NCBI GenBank assembly: GCA_963747835.1
Contig: CAVVGO010000005.1
Coordinates: 3,286,001 to 3,350,000 of the forward strand
Length of the DNA stretch: 64,000 nucleotides
Direction: 5' to 3'
Source of the DNA: JAJPKK01 sp963747835
GTDB lineage: Bacteria > Pseudomonadota > Alphaproteobacteria > Rhizobiales > Xanthobacteraceae
This document shows positions 46,913 to 56,326 of the stretch, one piece after another; the stretch's first letter is position 1, and each line of letters begins with the position of its first letter. The translations under genes and the position numbers were made by a program. The notes beneath the pieces were generated by a model. The model saw only the letters and a list, made by a program, of their open reading frames with translations. It was not told the origin of the DNA and did not search any database.

Positions 46913-48322
46913 TTAAAGCGATTTGCATTCGTAGAACTCCGGCCCGCGGACCGTGGCGACGCCCTCCACGCAATGAGCCGAATCGATCACGTCGCCGGCA
47001 ACGATGAAATCGTAGGCCTGCCCACCGAACATGAGCTCATAGCGGCCGGAGGGAAAAGACAAGGCCGGATTTTCCGGGTTCAACATCACCATCTCGGGGC
47101 TCTCGCGGATCGGTGTCACCCGCAGATCATAGCCCTGGTCGCGAATGAGCCAAGTGTCGGTCGCCGGTATCGTAACAACCGCCATTCCAGCCGAGTCGAA
47201 ATTCATTGAATGGGCAATGCGCGCTGCGACGCGTACCGAGACTTTTTCCGGCGCGTGCGCGGCGAGGTCGCGGCGAAATACCACGAAGGCGAGTTTTGCG
47301 TCGGCGATGACGGTGCGACCCGGATCGACGATCTGAAGCTGGTTGCGGGTACGCGGATCGACCGGCGCGGCCTGAACCGGCTGGAGCGCGATCAACTCGT
47401 TGTCGCGGACCGCATAGACGCCGTAAGCGCTGGGACGCGGGAACGGGAGGGCGACCACAACCGGGACCGCTGCACCCGGTGCTGCTGCAACCGGCGGCAG
47501 CGCGGCAGCCGTCGTAGTCCCGATTGCGGGCGCGCCCTGCGCAGCGGTGGGGGAGCCGCTTGTCCCTTGCGCAGCTGCCGGCGGTACCTCCTGGACAGAC
47601 CGAACCGGATCGCTGCGTCCCCACATGGCAATGTAGAACGCCGCGACGGCGAGCGCCGCGATGGCGAGTTGAAACATGACCTTTAGTCCGGACAGCAGAG
47701 CCCGGCCCGGGTCCCGCGGTTCAGCCGGAATCCGATAGGTCACGTCAGGATTCACGAAATCGTCCGGATTGACGAGGTAAGGGCGTCTGGCGGCGACCGT
47801 GCGATCGGAAACCAGCACGAGATCGCGCGAGCCGTCCCGCTCCGCCGGTTGGGTCCGCGGCGCGTCCCACGTTCCGGCATGAAGCTCGACGTCAATTTCG
47901 GTCACGTCCTCGTCGGATTCGACGGGTACACGGTGGCTCGGTTGGGCTGCCTTCAGGCTCGTGGGGATCGCGGAGTCACGGTCGGGCTGTGCGTTTGGCC
48001 GGGTCTCCTCCACCTTCGGGCGTACAATCGCGGATTCCCGGCCGGGCCGGGCGGTTGGCCGGGTTGCCTCGGCCTCCAGGCGTGCGATCGCGGGATCGCG
48101 GTCGGGCGGTGCGTTTGACCGGGTCGCCTGCGCCTCCAGGCGCGCGATCGCATCTTCGAGATCGCTCATATGGCGCTTGGTCTCGGCGATGCTTATGGGC
48201 TGCGTATTCAGATGCCGCCTGAGGGCAAGCCTTGCCAACTCGTACACGGCGTCCCGCAACTTGGCGGGGTCCTCACTGGTTTCCCGGATCGTCTGCGCCA
48301 ATAGCGTATAATAATCCGCCAT
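46913..48322 (-). CDS. Single-span envelope protein, paralogue B
   Basis: 469 residues, same plan as the 20678-22624 protein. N-terminal domain MADYYTLLAQTIRE and SEDPAKLRDAVYELARLALRRH; a short repeat region in which 'IARLEAQATR-NA-PDRDSAI'-like units recur about four times (residues 60-125); one membrane span near 220-240 (VMFQLAIAALAVAAFYIAMWG); an Ala/Pro linker; C-terminal domain FPRPSAYGVYAVRDNELIAL, TVIADAKLAFVVFRRDL, DTWLIRDQGYDLRVTP, CVEGVATVRGPEFYEC. Function unknown. Divergent from the sugar-phosphate transferase gene. Confidence 0.75.
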   Translation of the reverse strand: MADYYTLLAQTIRETSEDPAKLRDAVYELARLALRRHLNTQPISIAETKRHMSDLEDAIARLEAQATRSNAPPDRDPAIARLEAEATRPTARPGRESAIVRPKVEETRPNAQPDRDSAIPTSLKAAQPSHRVPVESDEDVTEIDVELHAGTWDAPRTQPAERDGSRDLVLVSDRTVAARRPYLVNPDDFVNPDVTYRIPAEPRDPGRALLSGLKVMFQLAIAALAVAAFYIAMWGRSDPVRSVQEVPPAAAQGTSGSPTAAQGAPAIGTTTAAALPPVAAAPGAAVPVVVALPFPRPSAYGVYAVRDNELIALQPVQAAPVDPRTRNQLQIVDPGRTVIADAKLAFVVFRRDLAAHAPEKVSVRVAARIAHSMNFDSAGMAVVTIPATDTWLIRDQGYDLRVTPIRESPEMVMLNPENPALSFPSGRYELMFGGQAYDFIVAGDVIDSAHCVEGVATVRGPEFYECKSL

Positions 48323-48558
48323 ATCGGCCGGCTTCGCCCCAAATTCGCGCTCGCAGTTCCGATCTTAGCGGGTGACGCCGGTAAGTGGCAACACGATCAT
48401 CCTCCGCCAGAGGCCCACTTTCGGGCAGGCGCCCGGGTCAAGTTTCAAATAAACACGCAGGTTCTGTTCGGACCACAATGCCGACGATATTTCCATTGCT
48501 TGTTCAACTCGTAACTGGATGTTATTGATGAAGTGCGGCAACCAAGCGCTTTTTTGCC

Positions 48559-50019
48559 ATGAGTGACAGCGTCAAACTCGACGGGAACATAAGCCCCATC
48601 TATCAAACGGCGTCGCCGCTTCGGTTTTCCGATACTGCGGTCGCCATTCTGGTTGCGACCGCAGACGTGATTTCGATCACTTTCGCGTCGGTCGTATCAA
48701 GCCTATTATACAACCTTTTCGCTAATGGCAGCTTGCTCTTTGCCGATGAATATTTCGGACTTGGCGTGGTCGCCGCCGTGCTGTTCGTATTCGTGGCGAA
48801 GTCCTGGGGTCTCTATGGATTCTCAACGCTCCTTGGATTCGATCATCGGTTCGGCCGCCTTGCCGTAAGTTGGCTTCTCGTCGTCTTGCTGCTCGTTCTA
48901 TTCCTCTTTCTGTTGAAGATCGGCGCCGAATTCTCCCGCGGAACGGTGCTGCTATATGGCGTTCTCGGACCGGTTTTTGTAATCGGCGCGCGGGCCGTGT
49001 CGGCGCGTTACTTGCGCGCCGCGTTCGATCGCGGAGCCACGGTTGGGCGCCGCGCCGTGGTGATCGGAGACCGCGAGCAACTCGCGACGCTGACGAGCCT
49101 CGATCTTGCAAGGCGCTTTGCAATAACTGAACTCGGACGTGTCACCTTGCTGAGTGGTGGCCAGGACCGTGCGGTGCTCGCGGCCGGTGATCGTACCGCT
49201 ATAGACAACGCCATCGACCTCGCGCGGCGTGAGATGGCCGACGAGGTGGTGCTCGCCGTGTCGTGGAGCGACGTTCACCGGCTCGATGATCTCCGCGAGC
49301 ACCTGCGCGCGTTGCCGCTACCGGTGCGTTTACTACCGGACCGCACGGTAGCCGAGATCCTCAAACAGCCAATTGTCGCCGGTGGCACACTATTATCCGT
49401 TGAGATGCAGCGCAGCCCCCTTACGGTTTCCGAGCAGTTGCAGAAACGCTTGTGCGACATCGTGGTGGCGTCGATTGCGCTGTTTGCGCTTGCGCCGCTT
49501 TTGATCGTGACGGCGATCGCCATCAGGGTGGATTCCACTGGGCCGGTGATCTTCCGCCAGCGGCGTAATGGCTTCAACGGCCGACAGTTCGTAATCTTCA
49601 AGTTTCGCAGCATGAATGTGTTGGAAGACGGCCCTCGTGTGGACCAGGCGACACGTACGGACTGCCGCGTGACCCGCGTCGGCCGCATTCTCCGCCGCGC
49701 CAGCATCGATGAACTGCCGCAACTCTACAATGTGATCAGGGGCGACATGTCGCTCGTTGGCCCGCGGCCGCACGCGGTTGCCCACGACGACAAGTATGCC
49801 GAGCTTATCGCCGATTATGCGTTCCGCCATCACATGAAACCCGGGATGACGGGCTGGGCCCAGATCAAAGGCTACCGGGGCGAAACGGTCGCCGTCGAGC
49901 AGATGCAGCGAAGGGTTGAGCACGACCTTTGGTACATCGATAATTGGAGCGTCGGGCTGGACTTCGCGATCCTGTTGCGCACCTGCTTCGAGGTGACGCG
50001 TGGAAAGATGGCCTATTGA
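48559..50019 (+). CDS. Polyprenyl-phosphate sugar-1-phosphate transferase (WcaJ/ExoY type)
   Basis: 486 residues. Four N-terminal membrane spans (30-140), a Rossmann-like middle domain (GRRAVVIGDREQLATL), another span (IVVASIALFALAPLLIVTAIAI) and the cytoplasmic sugar-transferase domain: VIFRQRRNGFNGRQFVIFKFRSM, GRILRRASIDELPQLYNVIRG, DMSLVGPRPHA, GMTGWAQIKGYRG, DLWYIDNWS. The enzyme starts repeat-unit assembly by moving hexose-1-phosphate to undecaprenyl phosphate. It is the initiating enzyme expected for the surface polysaccharide encoded here. Confidence 0.94.
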   Translation: MSDSVKLDGNISPIYQTASPLRFSDTAVAILVATADVISITFASVVSSLLYNLFANGSLLFADEYFGLGVVAAVLFVFVAKSWGLYGFSTLLGFDHRFGRLAVSWLLVVLLLVLFLFLLKIGAEFSRGTVLLYGVLGPVFVIGARAVSARYLRAAFDRGATVGRRAVVIGDREQLATLTSLDLARRFAITELGRVTLLSGGQDRAVLAAGDRTAIDNAIDLARREMADEVVLAVSWSDVHRLDDLREHLRALPLPVRLLPDRTVAEILKQPIVAGGTLLSVEMQRSPLTVSEQLQKRLCDIVVASIALFALAPLLIVTAIAIRVDSTGPVIFRQRRNGFNGRQFVIFKFRSMNVLEDGPRVDQATRTDCRVTRVGRILRRASIDELPQLYNVIRGDMSLVGPRPHAVAHDDKYAELIADYAFRHHMKPGMTGWAQIKGYRGETVAVEQMQRRVEHDLWYIDNWSVGLDFAILLRTCFEVTRGKMAY

Positions 50020-50297
50020 GCGGCCGGCAGCCGCGACGCTCCCTCGCCGCGACGCGAGGGGGTGCGGGTGGCGGCTACCAATGCTCGCGTCGTTATTCCC
50101 ATCAAAAATCCGAACTGAAGGGCGGCGCCAGTCAGTAGCATCGCGGCGATCATGGACAAGGAAGCATCGTTGCTGACAAATCCCCCCGCCGCAATGGCGG
50201 CCCAAGCGAGCGCGATTGCGGGGAACAAGATAAAGACGCGGTAGCGCATGCCGAGCACGACGCCAACCAGACTGCCAAGGAGACCGAACAGCATCAT
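50013..50297 (-). CDS. Small three-span membrane protein
   Basis: 94 residues with three hydrophobic stretches (residues 2-17, 21-40, 47-70: LFGLLGSLVGVVLGM, VFILFPAIALAWAAIAAGGF, MIAAMLLTGAALQFGFLMG). Its last codons overlap the 3' end of the sugar-phosphate transferase gene on the other strand by seven bases and run through a hairpin (CCCTCGC at 50041, GCGAGGG at 50054). AT-rich upstream region from 50298 suits a promoter. Family unknown to me. Confidence 0.6.
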   Translation of the reverse strand: MMLFGLLGSLVGVVLGMRYRVFILFPAIALAWAAIAAGGFVSNDASLSMIAAMLLTGAALQFGFLMGITTRALVAATRTPSRRGEGASRLPAAQ

Positions 50298-50481
50298 GAG
50301 GTGCCCTTTTCCCGTAAGGGTCCGCTCCGGACATTAATAATCGATGAAAGATACGATCTACAACCTATAGAAGAATAATATAAGAAATACAATTTCAAAT
50401 TTATATGCCCGTGGCGCCTTCACTTTAACTTTTAAGTCGGCTGGCGCTCCAATGGCTTTGATCCGCTGGCCGGTTTCTGCG

Positions 50482-51060
50482 TTAGGGCTGCACAACGCAA
50501 TTTGCATTAAGCGTTCGGGACGCCTGGTCGAGCCCGGCGAGCGTCACAGTACCGTGGATGACCTGATCCTCGGCAGCGACCTCGATCGATACCTCATCGA
50601 GGGACCGCCAGGACCCCATCAGGGCGACCGCGGCTGGCCTCGGCAGTACGACAATCGAACCGGGCATGCCGATTGTGGCCTCGACCTGCAGGACCCGGTC
50701 ACCGCCGGTTCCGAGCGTGACACGAGGCTGCGCGCGCGGCGGGAGCGGCACGATCAGGATGACGGCGGCCTCCGGTCCGCTCGGTGTGCAGCGAAGCATC
50801 AACCCGACGAAGTCAGGATCGGACCGCGCGGTATCGGCGGTGTGGGTGATCGAAACAGCATCGGCTCCGCCGAGCGGGTTTGGGGTGCGCACCAGTCGCC
50901 ACGCGCCAGCCGTTTCCGCGGCACGAATTGCTGTTGATGCCGCAACTGAGAGTGCCGCAACAACAACGGCAGCAGCGACGAAGATGTAGTGCCGTGCCGT
51001 AGCCGCACGTTCACGAGCCCAAATCTGCTGCGAACGCAACGATGCAACCTGCGTCTGCAC
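50482..51060 (-). CDS. Hypothetical single-span membrane protein
   Basis: About 192 residues if translation begins at GTG 51060. The frame is open to 51243, but that part overlaps the better small ORF at 51083-51397, so a start after 51083 is preferred. One membrane span (YIFVAAAVVVAALSVAA), then WRLVRTPNPLGGADAVSITHTADTARSD and DFVGLMLRCTPSGPEAAVILIVPLPPRA, a pattern I recall from Bradyrhizobium hypothetical proteins. The C-terminal domain is probably periplasmic. Function unknown. Confidence 0.55.
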   Translation of the reverse strand: MQTQVASLRSQQIWARERAATARHYIFVAAAVVVAALSVAASTAIRAAETAGAWRLVRTPNPLGGADAVSITHTADTARSDPDFVGLMLRCTPSGPEAAVILIVPLPPRAQPRVTLGTGGDRVLQVEATIGMPGSIVVLPRPAAVALMGSWRSLDEVSIEVAAEDQVIHGTVTLAGLDQASRTLNANCVVQP

Positions 51061-51082
51061 GTCAGCGGGTAAGGCCGCCGGC

Positions 51083-51397
51083 TCAGCGCGGATAATAATA
51101 GGGGACGCTGTAGCTGCCCCAATAGGCCTGCCCTCCCCACGGTCCGTAGGCGCCGTACAGCGGAGCGCACGATATTCCGTCCGGACAGCCCCGCGGGCAG
51201 ACACGGCGCCATTCGCAACTGGTTGGGCCGCAGTACTGAACAAGGCGGCAACGATACAGGACCGTCTCGATGCTTTGGGCCCGATCGATTGCTGGATTGA
51301 GGCCGCCGGGCGTCCCGGCCGGCATAGCGACCGGGCAGTCCACCGCCCAGAATGCGGCTGCTGAAATCAAGGCGAGCGCGATCACGATGTTTCGCAT
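51083..51397 (-). CDS. Small secreted cysteine-rich protein
   Basis: 104 residues. Signal peptide MRNIVIALALISAAAFWAVD, then a short linker and a Cys-rich part (YRCRLVQYCGPTSCEW, VCPRGCPDGISCAP; seven cysteines in 33 residues) and a Gly/Tyr-rich end (YGPWGGQAYWG). The Cys spacing suggests disulfide bonds in the periplasm. No family name. Upstream of and on the same strand as the 50482 gene. Confidence 0.65.
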   Translation of the reverse strand: MRNIVIALALISAAAFWAVDCPVAMPAGTPGGLNPAIDRAQSIETVLYRCRLVQYCGPTSCEWRRVCPRGCPDGISCAPLYGAYGPWGGQAYWGSYSVPYYYPR

Positions 51398-51518
51398 TCC
51401 GGTCTCCCCAGTCTTGGTGCGGCCGTGCCGTTGGCCAAGCTACTAACAGTCAAACTACCCTCAAATCCATCTCGAAATCCATGTCTTCCGGCGCCGCTAA
51501 TCGCCAGCGCTCGTCGAA

Positions 51519-53606
51519 TCAGATCGGCCGGCCAGGAAGTTTCGGTGCGGCGCCGAGGCGCCTGAGCGCAAGGCGGACCTCTTCGCTGCCGGGGCGCACG
51601 GCCAGAGCGCTTTGCAGGTCGGCAATCGCCTCGTCGCGCTGGCCGAGCCCTTCGTGCAGCTTCGAGCGGTCCATCAGCGCCGCGTAGCCGCGATCGGCAC
51701 TGAGCGGAATCGCAGCCGAAAGGTCCGCGACCGCGAGTTCCCAGTTCGATCGCCTGATATACGCGGTGGCCCTCTGGCGATAGATCGCCGCTATCACGTT
51801 CGCGGCGCCAACGTCGCCGTAGTTCTGCTTGAGTACCTCAGCGACCATCCGGTCGTTTGCCTGCGCTTCGATGAGTGCGGTGCAATCGCCGATCTCCAGA
51901 TCGTATTGCTGCTTCGAACTATAGATCGCGGCGCGGCTCCTGCGCGCATAGAACAACTCGATTGGAGCCAGCAGGCTCGGATCGCTTTCCACCAACCCGA
52001 TTGCCCGCGACAGGTCGGCAAGCGCGAGATCCGGCGATCCACGGTAGAGATATGCCATGCCACGCGACCGCAGCGCGGCGCCAAACTGCGGATCGTGCGC
52101 AAGCGCCGCGCTGTAGTCGGCAATGGCACGCTCCGTCTCACCCATTTTAAACAGCGCTTGGCCGCGCTCGGCATAGCTGTCGGGATACTTGGGGTCGACG
52201 CGGATTGCCTCGCTGAAATCGCGAACGGCGTGTTCAAGATCGCCCTTGTTCGACCACTTCCTGCCGCTGTCGATGAGGGCCGCGAGCTTGGCGTTGGCTG
52301 GACGCGCGATTGGCGCTGCGGTGCTGGACGCCGGGGCAGGAGACGCAATGGCGGCGGCTTGCCCGGGTGGCGGACCGGATAGCGCTGGCCCGGGCAGTGC
52401 CGCCACCTCGAAGGCCGCGGTTGGGGCGGTGGCAGTCGGCGGATCGAACGGCGTTGCCGATGCCGATCGCGTTCCGGCGACGTCATTGATCACCGCAAAG
52501 CCCGGCAACCAGCGCGGCCGGCCGCTGTTGCCCGACTTCGTCCTGGGCGCTTGATCCGACCCCGCCCAATTGGTGATAGCGCAACTGATCCGGTCAGCCA
52601 GTACCGGCTTGGCATCGCATGGGTTCGACGGTTTCGCTGGCCCAACCGGCGCCGCTTCGAAGTCCGTCGCCGGCGCCGCTGCGGTCGCGATCGTGCCGGT
52701 GAATTCGGCCCGGATGGGGCGAACCCGGGTGGGGCCGCGATAGGGCTCAGATTCGACTGGTGCCGGGCGTTGCGGCAACTCAGTGGCCGATTGCACGGGC
52801 GCATCCGGCACGACGGGTCGCGTCGGCATTTCCACGACGGCGGGCCGTGCCGACGTCGCGGCCGGCCCGGGCGGTGCATCGAGGCGGGCGCTCGCCTGGG
52901 TGCCGGTCCGGACCTGGTCCGCCGCCTTGCTGCGCGTTCGCGGGGGTGGCGCATGCGGCACGATGTCGAGATGCGAAATCCATCGGCCCGCCGGGCCGTC
53001 GACAAGACTTTTGTAGGCGGTGTTGTTGTCGACGAAGTAGACGGCGAAAATCGCCACCACGGCGACCGGCAACGCCACCGCAAGGCCGATGGACGACCGT
53101 ATCAATCTCAGGATCGCCCGCACCGGCCACAGCATCATCCAAAACAAAGAAATGAGCGGCCGTAAACCCAGGCTCGCCGTCAGCAACCCCAGGGCCTGCG
53201 CGAGAGCGGCGAGCGCTTGGGAGAGCGAAGCGACTGAATTAGCGACCGCGGCGGGCTTGGCCGTAGGCTCGCCCGCGATATCGGGAATGGCCTGCTCGGC
53301 CGCCTGCCAGGACCGCCACTGCCGTTCGATCTTTTTTATGGTGAGGTCGAGGGAGAGCTTCTCGACCTCGACGATCGGCTCCGGCAGCCGCATCAGTTGG
53401 AGATGGCGTCTTACGGTTTGGCGAGCCTGGGAATATACTTCACGGCGCGCATCGGGCGTATTGTGGACGAGACCGGCAACTGCGTTTTCCACAATCGACC
53501 TGTAGTCGATGGAAACGACCCTTGCGGCAGCGACAACCTTCCTCTCGCGCCGGTCCGCGGCGTGAAGTTCAATGACGTTCGATGCTGCGCGCCCGTTCGC
53601 ACTCAT
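51519..53606 (-). CDS. Membrane-anchored TPR protein
   Basis: About 695 residues from ATG 53606 (MSANGRAASNVIELHA). N-terminal domain IDYRSIVENAVAGLVHNTPDARREVYSQARQTVRRHL, the same style as the first 60 residues of the 20678 and 46913 proteins. One membrane span around 190-210 (VALPVAVVAIFAVYF), a long Pro/Ala-rich linker (230-440), then about five TPRs (KLAALIDSGRKWSNKGDLEHA, YPDSYAERGQALFKMGETERA, AALRSRGMAYLYRGSPDLA). A cell-envelope scaffold is likely; partners unknown. Confidence 0.75.
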   Translation of the reverse strand: MSANGRAASNVIELHAADRRERKVVAAARVVSIDYRSIVENAVAGLVHNTPDARREVYSQARQTVRRHLQLMRLPEPIVEVEKLSLDLTIKKIERQWRSWQAAEQAIPDIAGEPTAKPAAVANSVASLSQALAALAQALGLLTASLGLRPLISLFWMMLWPVRAILRLIRSSIGLAVALPVAVVAIFAVYFVDNNTAYKSLVDGPAGRWISHLDIVPHAPPPRTRSKAADQVRTGTQASARLDAPPGPAATSARPAVVEMPTRPVVPDAPVQSATELPQRPAPVESEPYRGPTRVRPIRAEFTGTIATAAAPATDFEAAPVGPAKPSNPCDAKPVLADRISCAITNWAGSDQAPRTKSGNSGRPRWLPGFAVINDVAGTRSASATPFDPPTATAPTAAFEVAALPGPALSGPPPGQAAAIASPAPASSTAAPIARPANAKLAALIDSGRKWSNKGDLEHAVRDFSEAIRVDPKYPDSYAERGQALFKMGETERAIADYSAALAHDPQFGAALRSRGMAYLYRGSPDLALADLSRAIGLVESDPSLLAPIELFYARRSRAAIYSSKQQYDLEIGDCTALIEAQANDRMVAEVLKQNYGDVGAANVIAAIYRQRATAYIRRSNWELAVADLSAAIPLSADRGYAALMDRSKLHEGLGQRDEAIADLQSALAVRPGSEEVRLALRRLGAAPKLPGRPI

Positions 53607-53883
53607 GTAAAGCGGCTGCGACCCCATCCCTTGCCGGCATCGGCACCCTATCGCAGTATCTGCCGGAAATCACGCGTATTGACCAGATGTTGACAAGCCC
53701 TCGCCGTCATGACCGGTTCATCGAGGCTGATCATCGTGTCGTTTTGGGATTCGAGCGCCGGCAGGGGGCGCTGGGTCGCATGATGCCGTGCCGGGGCGCC
53801 CGCGCCGGCCGGGAACCTGGGTTCCGTAAGCCCTGATGCCGTGCGCGGTCGTGCCGCAAAGCCCCGTGCCTCCTGGTCAAGTG

Positions 53884-54996
53884 ATGGAAACCGCGATGCT
53901 GATTGCCGGACGACAGACCCGAGGCGTCTGGATTGAAGCCGACGGTTGGTCGATTGGAATCATCGACCAAACCGCACTGCCGCATGCGGTGCGGACCCTG
54001 CGGCTCGAGACGGTCGCGGACGCTGCCCATGCCATTGCATCAATGCAGACCCGCGGCGCCCCGGTGATCGGGGCCGTCGCGGCGTACGGATTGTGTCTCG
54101 CATCGCGTGTCGACGCCTCGGATGTGGCGCTCGATGAGGCCTACGGGCGGCTGCTCGCCACGCGGCCGACCGCGGTCAACCTCAAATGGGGCCTCGACGA
54201 AATCGTCGCCGCGGTACGCAACCGGCCGCACGGCGAGCGCGTCGCCGCCGCCTATGCGCGCGCGGCGGCGCTCTGCGAGGAGGACATCGTCGACAACGCC
54301 GCGATCGGCGACCACGGCCTTGCGCTGATCGAGGCGGTGGCGGCCCGCAAGCCGTTAGGCACCCCCGTCAACGTCCTCACCCATTGCAATGCTGGCTGGC
54401 TTGCTGCGGTCGACTGGGGGACCGCGACCGCGCCGATCTATAAGGCCCATCTCAAAGGCGTGCCGCTCCACGTCTGGGTCGACGAAACCAGGCCGCGCAA
54501 TCAGGGCGCTTCGCTGACCGCATGGGAACTCGGGCACCAGGGCGTACCCCATGCGGTGATCGCCGACAACACGGGCGGTCATCTGATGCAGCACGGCCTC
54601 GTTGATCTTGTCATCACCGGCGCCGACCGGGTGACCGCGCAAGGCGATGTTTGCAACAAGATCGGCACCTATCTGAAGGCGCTCGCAGCCAACGATACCG
54701 GCGTGCCGTTCTACGCCGCGCTGCCGTCTTCGACTATCGACTTTGCGCTGTCGGACGGGCTTGTGGAAATTCCCATAGAACAGCGCGGGGCCGAGGAGGT
54801 TGCCACCATCACGGGCCGTACCGGCGATGGGCGGATCGAGACCGTGACGGTCGTGCCGGATGGCTCTCCGGTCGCGAATTATGCCTTCGACGTCACCCCT
54901 GCACGCCTCGTCACCGGCCTGATCACCGAGCGCGGCGTCATCGCGGCAACCCGCGACGGTCTCGCCGCCGCCTTCCCGGAACGCACGCGGCGGTGA
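53884..54996 (+). CDS. mtnA: S-methyl-5-thioribose-1-phosphate isomerase
   Basis: About 370 residues from ATG 53884 (METAMLIAGRQTRGVW); ATG 53836 would add 16. Methionine salvage enzyme converting MTR-1-P to methylthioribulose-1-P. Family blocks: IASMQTRGAPVIGAVAAYG, TAVNLKWGLDEI, NVLTHCNAGWLAAVDWGTA with the catalytic Cys, DETRPRNQGASLTAWEL, LVITGADRVTAQGDVCNKIGT with the catalytic Asp. A housekeeping-type gene inside the ureE-ureF gap; no other mtn gene is adjacent. Confidence 0.95.
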   Translation: METAMLIAGRQTRGVWIEADGWSIGIIDQTALPHAVRTLRLETVADAAHAIASMQTRGAPVIGAVAAYGLCLASRVDASDVALDEAYGRLLATRPTAVNLKWGLDEIVAAVRNRPHGERVAAAYARAAALCEEDIVDNAAIGDHGLALIEAVAARKPLGTPVNVLTHCNAGWLAAVDWGTATAPIYKAHLKGVPLHVWVDETRPRNQGASLTAWELGHQGVPHAVIADNTGGHLMQHGLVDLVITGADRVTAQGDVCNKIGTYLKALAANDTGVPFYAALPSSTIDFALSDGLVEIPIEQRGAEEVATITGRTGDGRIETVTVVPDGSPVANYAFDVTPARLVTGLITERGVIAATRDGLAAAFPERTRR

Positions 54997-55071
54997 GCGC
55001 GGCCGCCCTTGCGTTGCGCAGGCCGATGCGCTTTGCGATGATCCGAATCGCAGAACACGTGGGGGGCCGGC

Positions 55072-56256
55072 ATGTCTGACGATTATCAATCCGCTGCGCC
55101 TGACAGCATAACCGAAACGACGCACCAATCCTGGCTGTCGCGCCTTGGCCAATCGGTCGCTGGCGTCCTGATCGGTCTTGCCCTCATCGTCGGCTCCGCT
55201 GCATTGCTGTTTTGGAACGAGGGACGCGCCGTGCAGACCGCACGTTCGCTCAGCGAAGGGGAGCGGCTCGTGATCGACGGCGATCAAGCTAAGGTCGATC
55301 CGGCCAACGAGGGCAAGCTCGTTCACGTCACCGGCGACCTCGCCACCAAGGTGCCGCTTGCCGATTCGGAATTCGGAATTTCAACGCCGGCCGCCCGGCT
55401 CGTGCGCACTGTCGAAACCTATCAGTGGAAAGAGGAGAGCCGCACCGAGACGCACAAGAATCTCGGCGGTTCCGAGGACAAGATCACCACCTACACTTAC
55501 ATCCAAACGTGGTCGGAGCCGCGCATCGATTCCGCCCGGTTCCACGAGCCGAACGGCCACGGCAATCCGCAGCTGCGCTACCGGCACCTGGACGTCGTGG
55601 CGGGCGACGCCACACTTGGCGCGTTCAAGCCCGGCCAAGCCGTGCTGCGCCGCCTTGCGGCGGACGACGACTACGCGGTCGATCCCGCAACCGCGACCGT
55701 GCTACGCGACCGCCTCGGATCCGCAATTGTCACCGACGGCAGGATTTACGTTGGAGCCGATCCGGCGCGGCCGCGGATCGGCGATTTGCGTGTAGCCTAT
55801 CACATCGCGCGCATCGGTCCGACGAGCCTGATCGGCCGGCAGTCCGGCGCCGACTTCACCGAATTCCAGACCAAGGCCGGCGACCGCCTGTTGATGGCAA
55901 AAGAGGGTTCGGTCTCGGCAAACGACATGTTCAAAGCCGCGGAGGCCGACAACCGCATGCTTACCTGGATCCTGCGCGCCGTCGGCATCGTCCTGATGTA
56001 CATCGGCTGGGCGCTCGTCGGGGGGCCAGTATCGGTGCTCGGCAGCGTGGTGCCATTGATCGGCGACGTGCTCGGCGCCGGTGTCGGCCTCCTCGCATTT
56101 CTGATGACCGCGATCGTCGTACCAGTCGTTATCGCGATTGCATGGTTGTGGTACAGGCCGCTGGTATCGATCGTCGTGCTCGCGATCGGGTTTGCGATTG
56201 TCTACGCGGTCAGGATGCGGGCGGCCCGGCGCGCCGTGCCCGCCCACGCCGCATAG
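55072..56256 (+). CDS. TMEM43 family membrane protein
   Basis: 394 residues. N-terminal span SVAGVLIGLALIVGSAALLFWNEGRAV, the characteristic TMEM43 start, then a large extracytoplasmic region with LVRTVETYQWKEES, TYTYIQTWSEPRIDS and a PGQAVLRRLA block, and three C-terminal spans (ILRAVGIVLMYIGWALVGGPV, GLLAFLMTAIVVPVVIAIAWLWYRP, IVVLAIGFAIVYAV). Bacterial members have no settled function. Good start at ATG 55072 with GTGGGGGG upstream. Confidence 0.85.
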   Translation: MSDDYQSAAPDSITETTHQSWLSRLGQSVAGVLIGLALIVGSAALLFWNEGRAVQTARSLSEGERLVIDGDQAKVDPANEGKLVHVTGDLATKVPLADSEFGISTPAARLVRTVETYQWKEESRTETHKNLGGSEDKITTYTYIQTWSEPRIDSARFHEPNGHGNPQLRYRHLDVVAGDATLGAFKPGQAVLRRLAADDDYAVDPATATVLRDRLGSAIVTDGRIYVGADPARPRIGDLRVAYHIARIGPTSLIGRQSGADFTEFQTKAGDRLLMAKEGSVSANDMFKAAEADNRMLTWILRAVGIVLMYIGWALVGGPVSVLGSVVPLIGDVLGAGVGLLAFLMTAIVVPVVIAIAWLWYRPLVSIVVLAIGFAIVYAVRMRAARRAVPAHAA

Positions 56257-56326
56257 CCCTCGCGCGTTCGCCCTGCGACGGGCCTCGATACTGGCTTTCG
56301 GGGCACGGTCGCGATAAACTTTGTCG

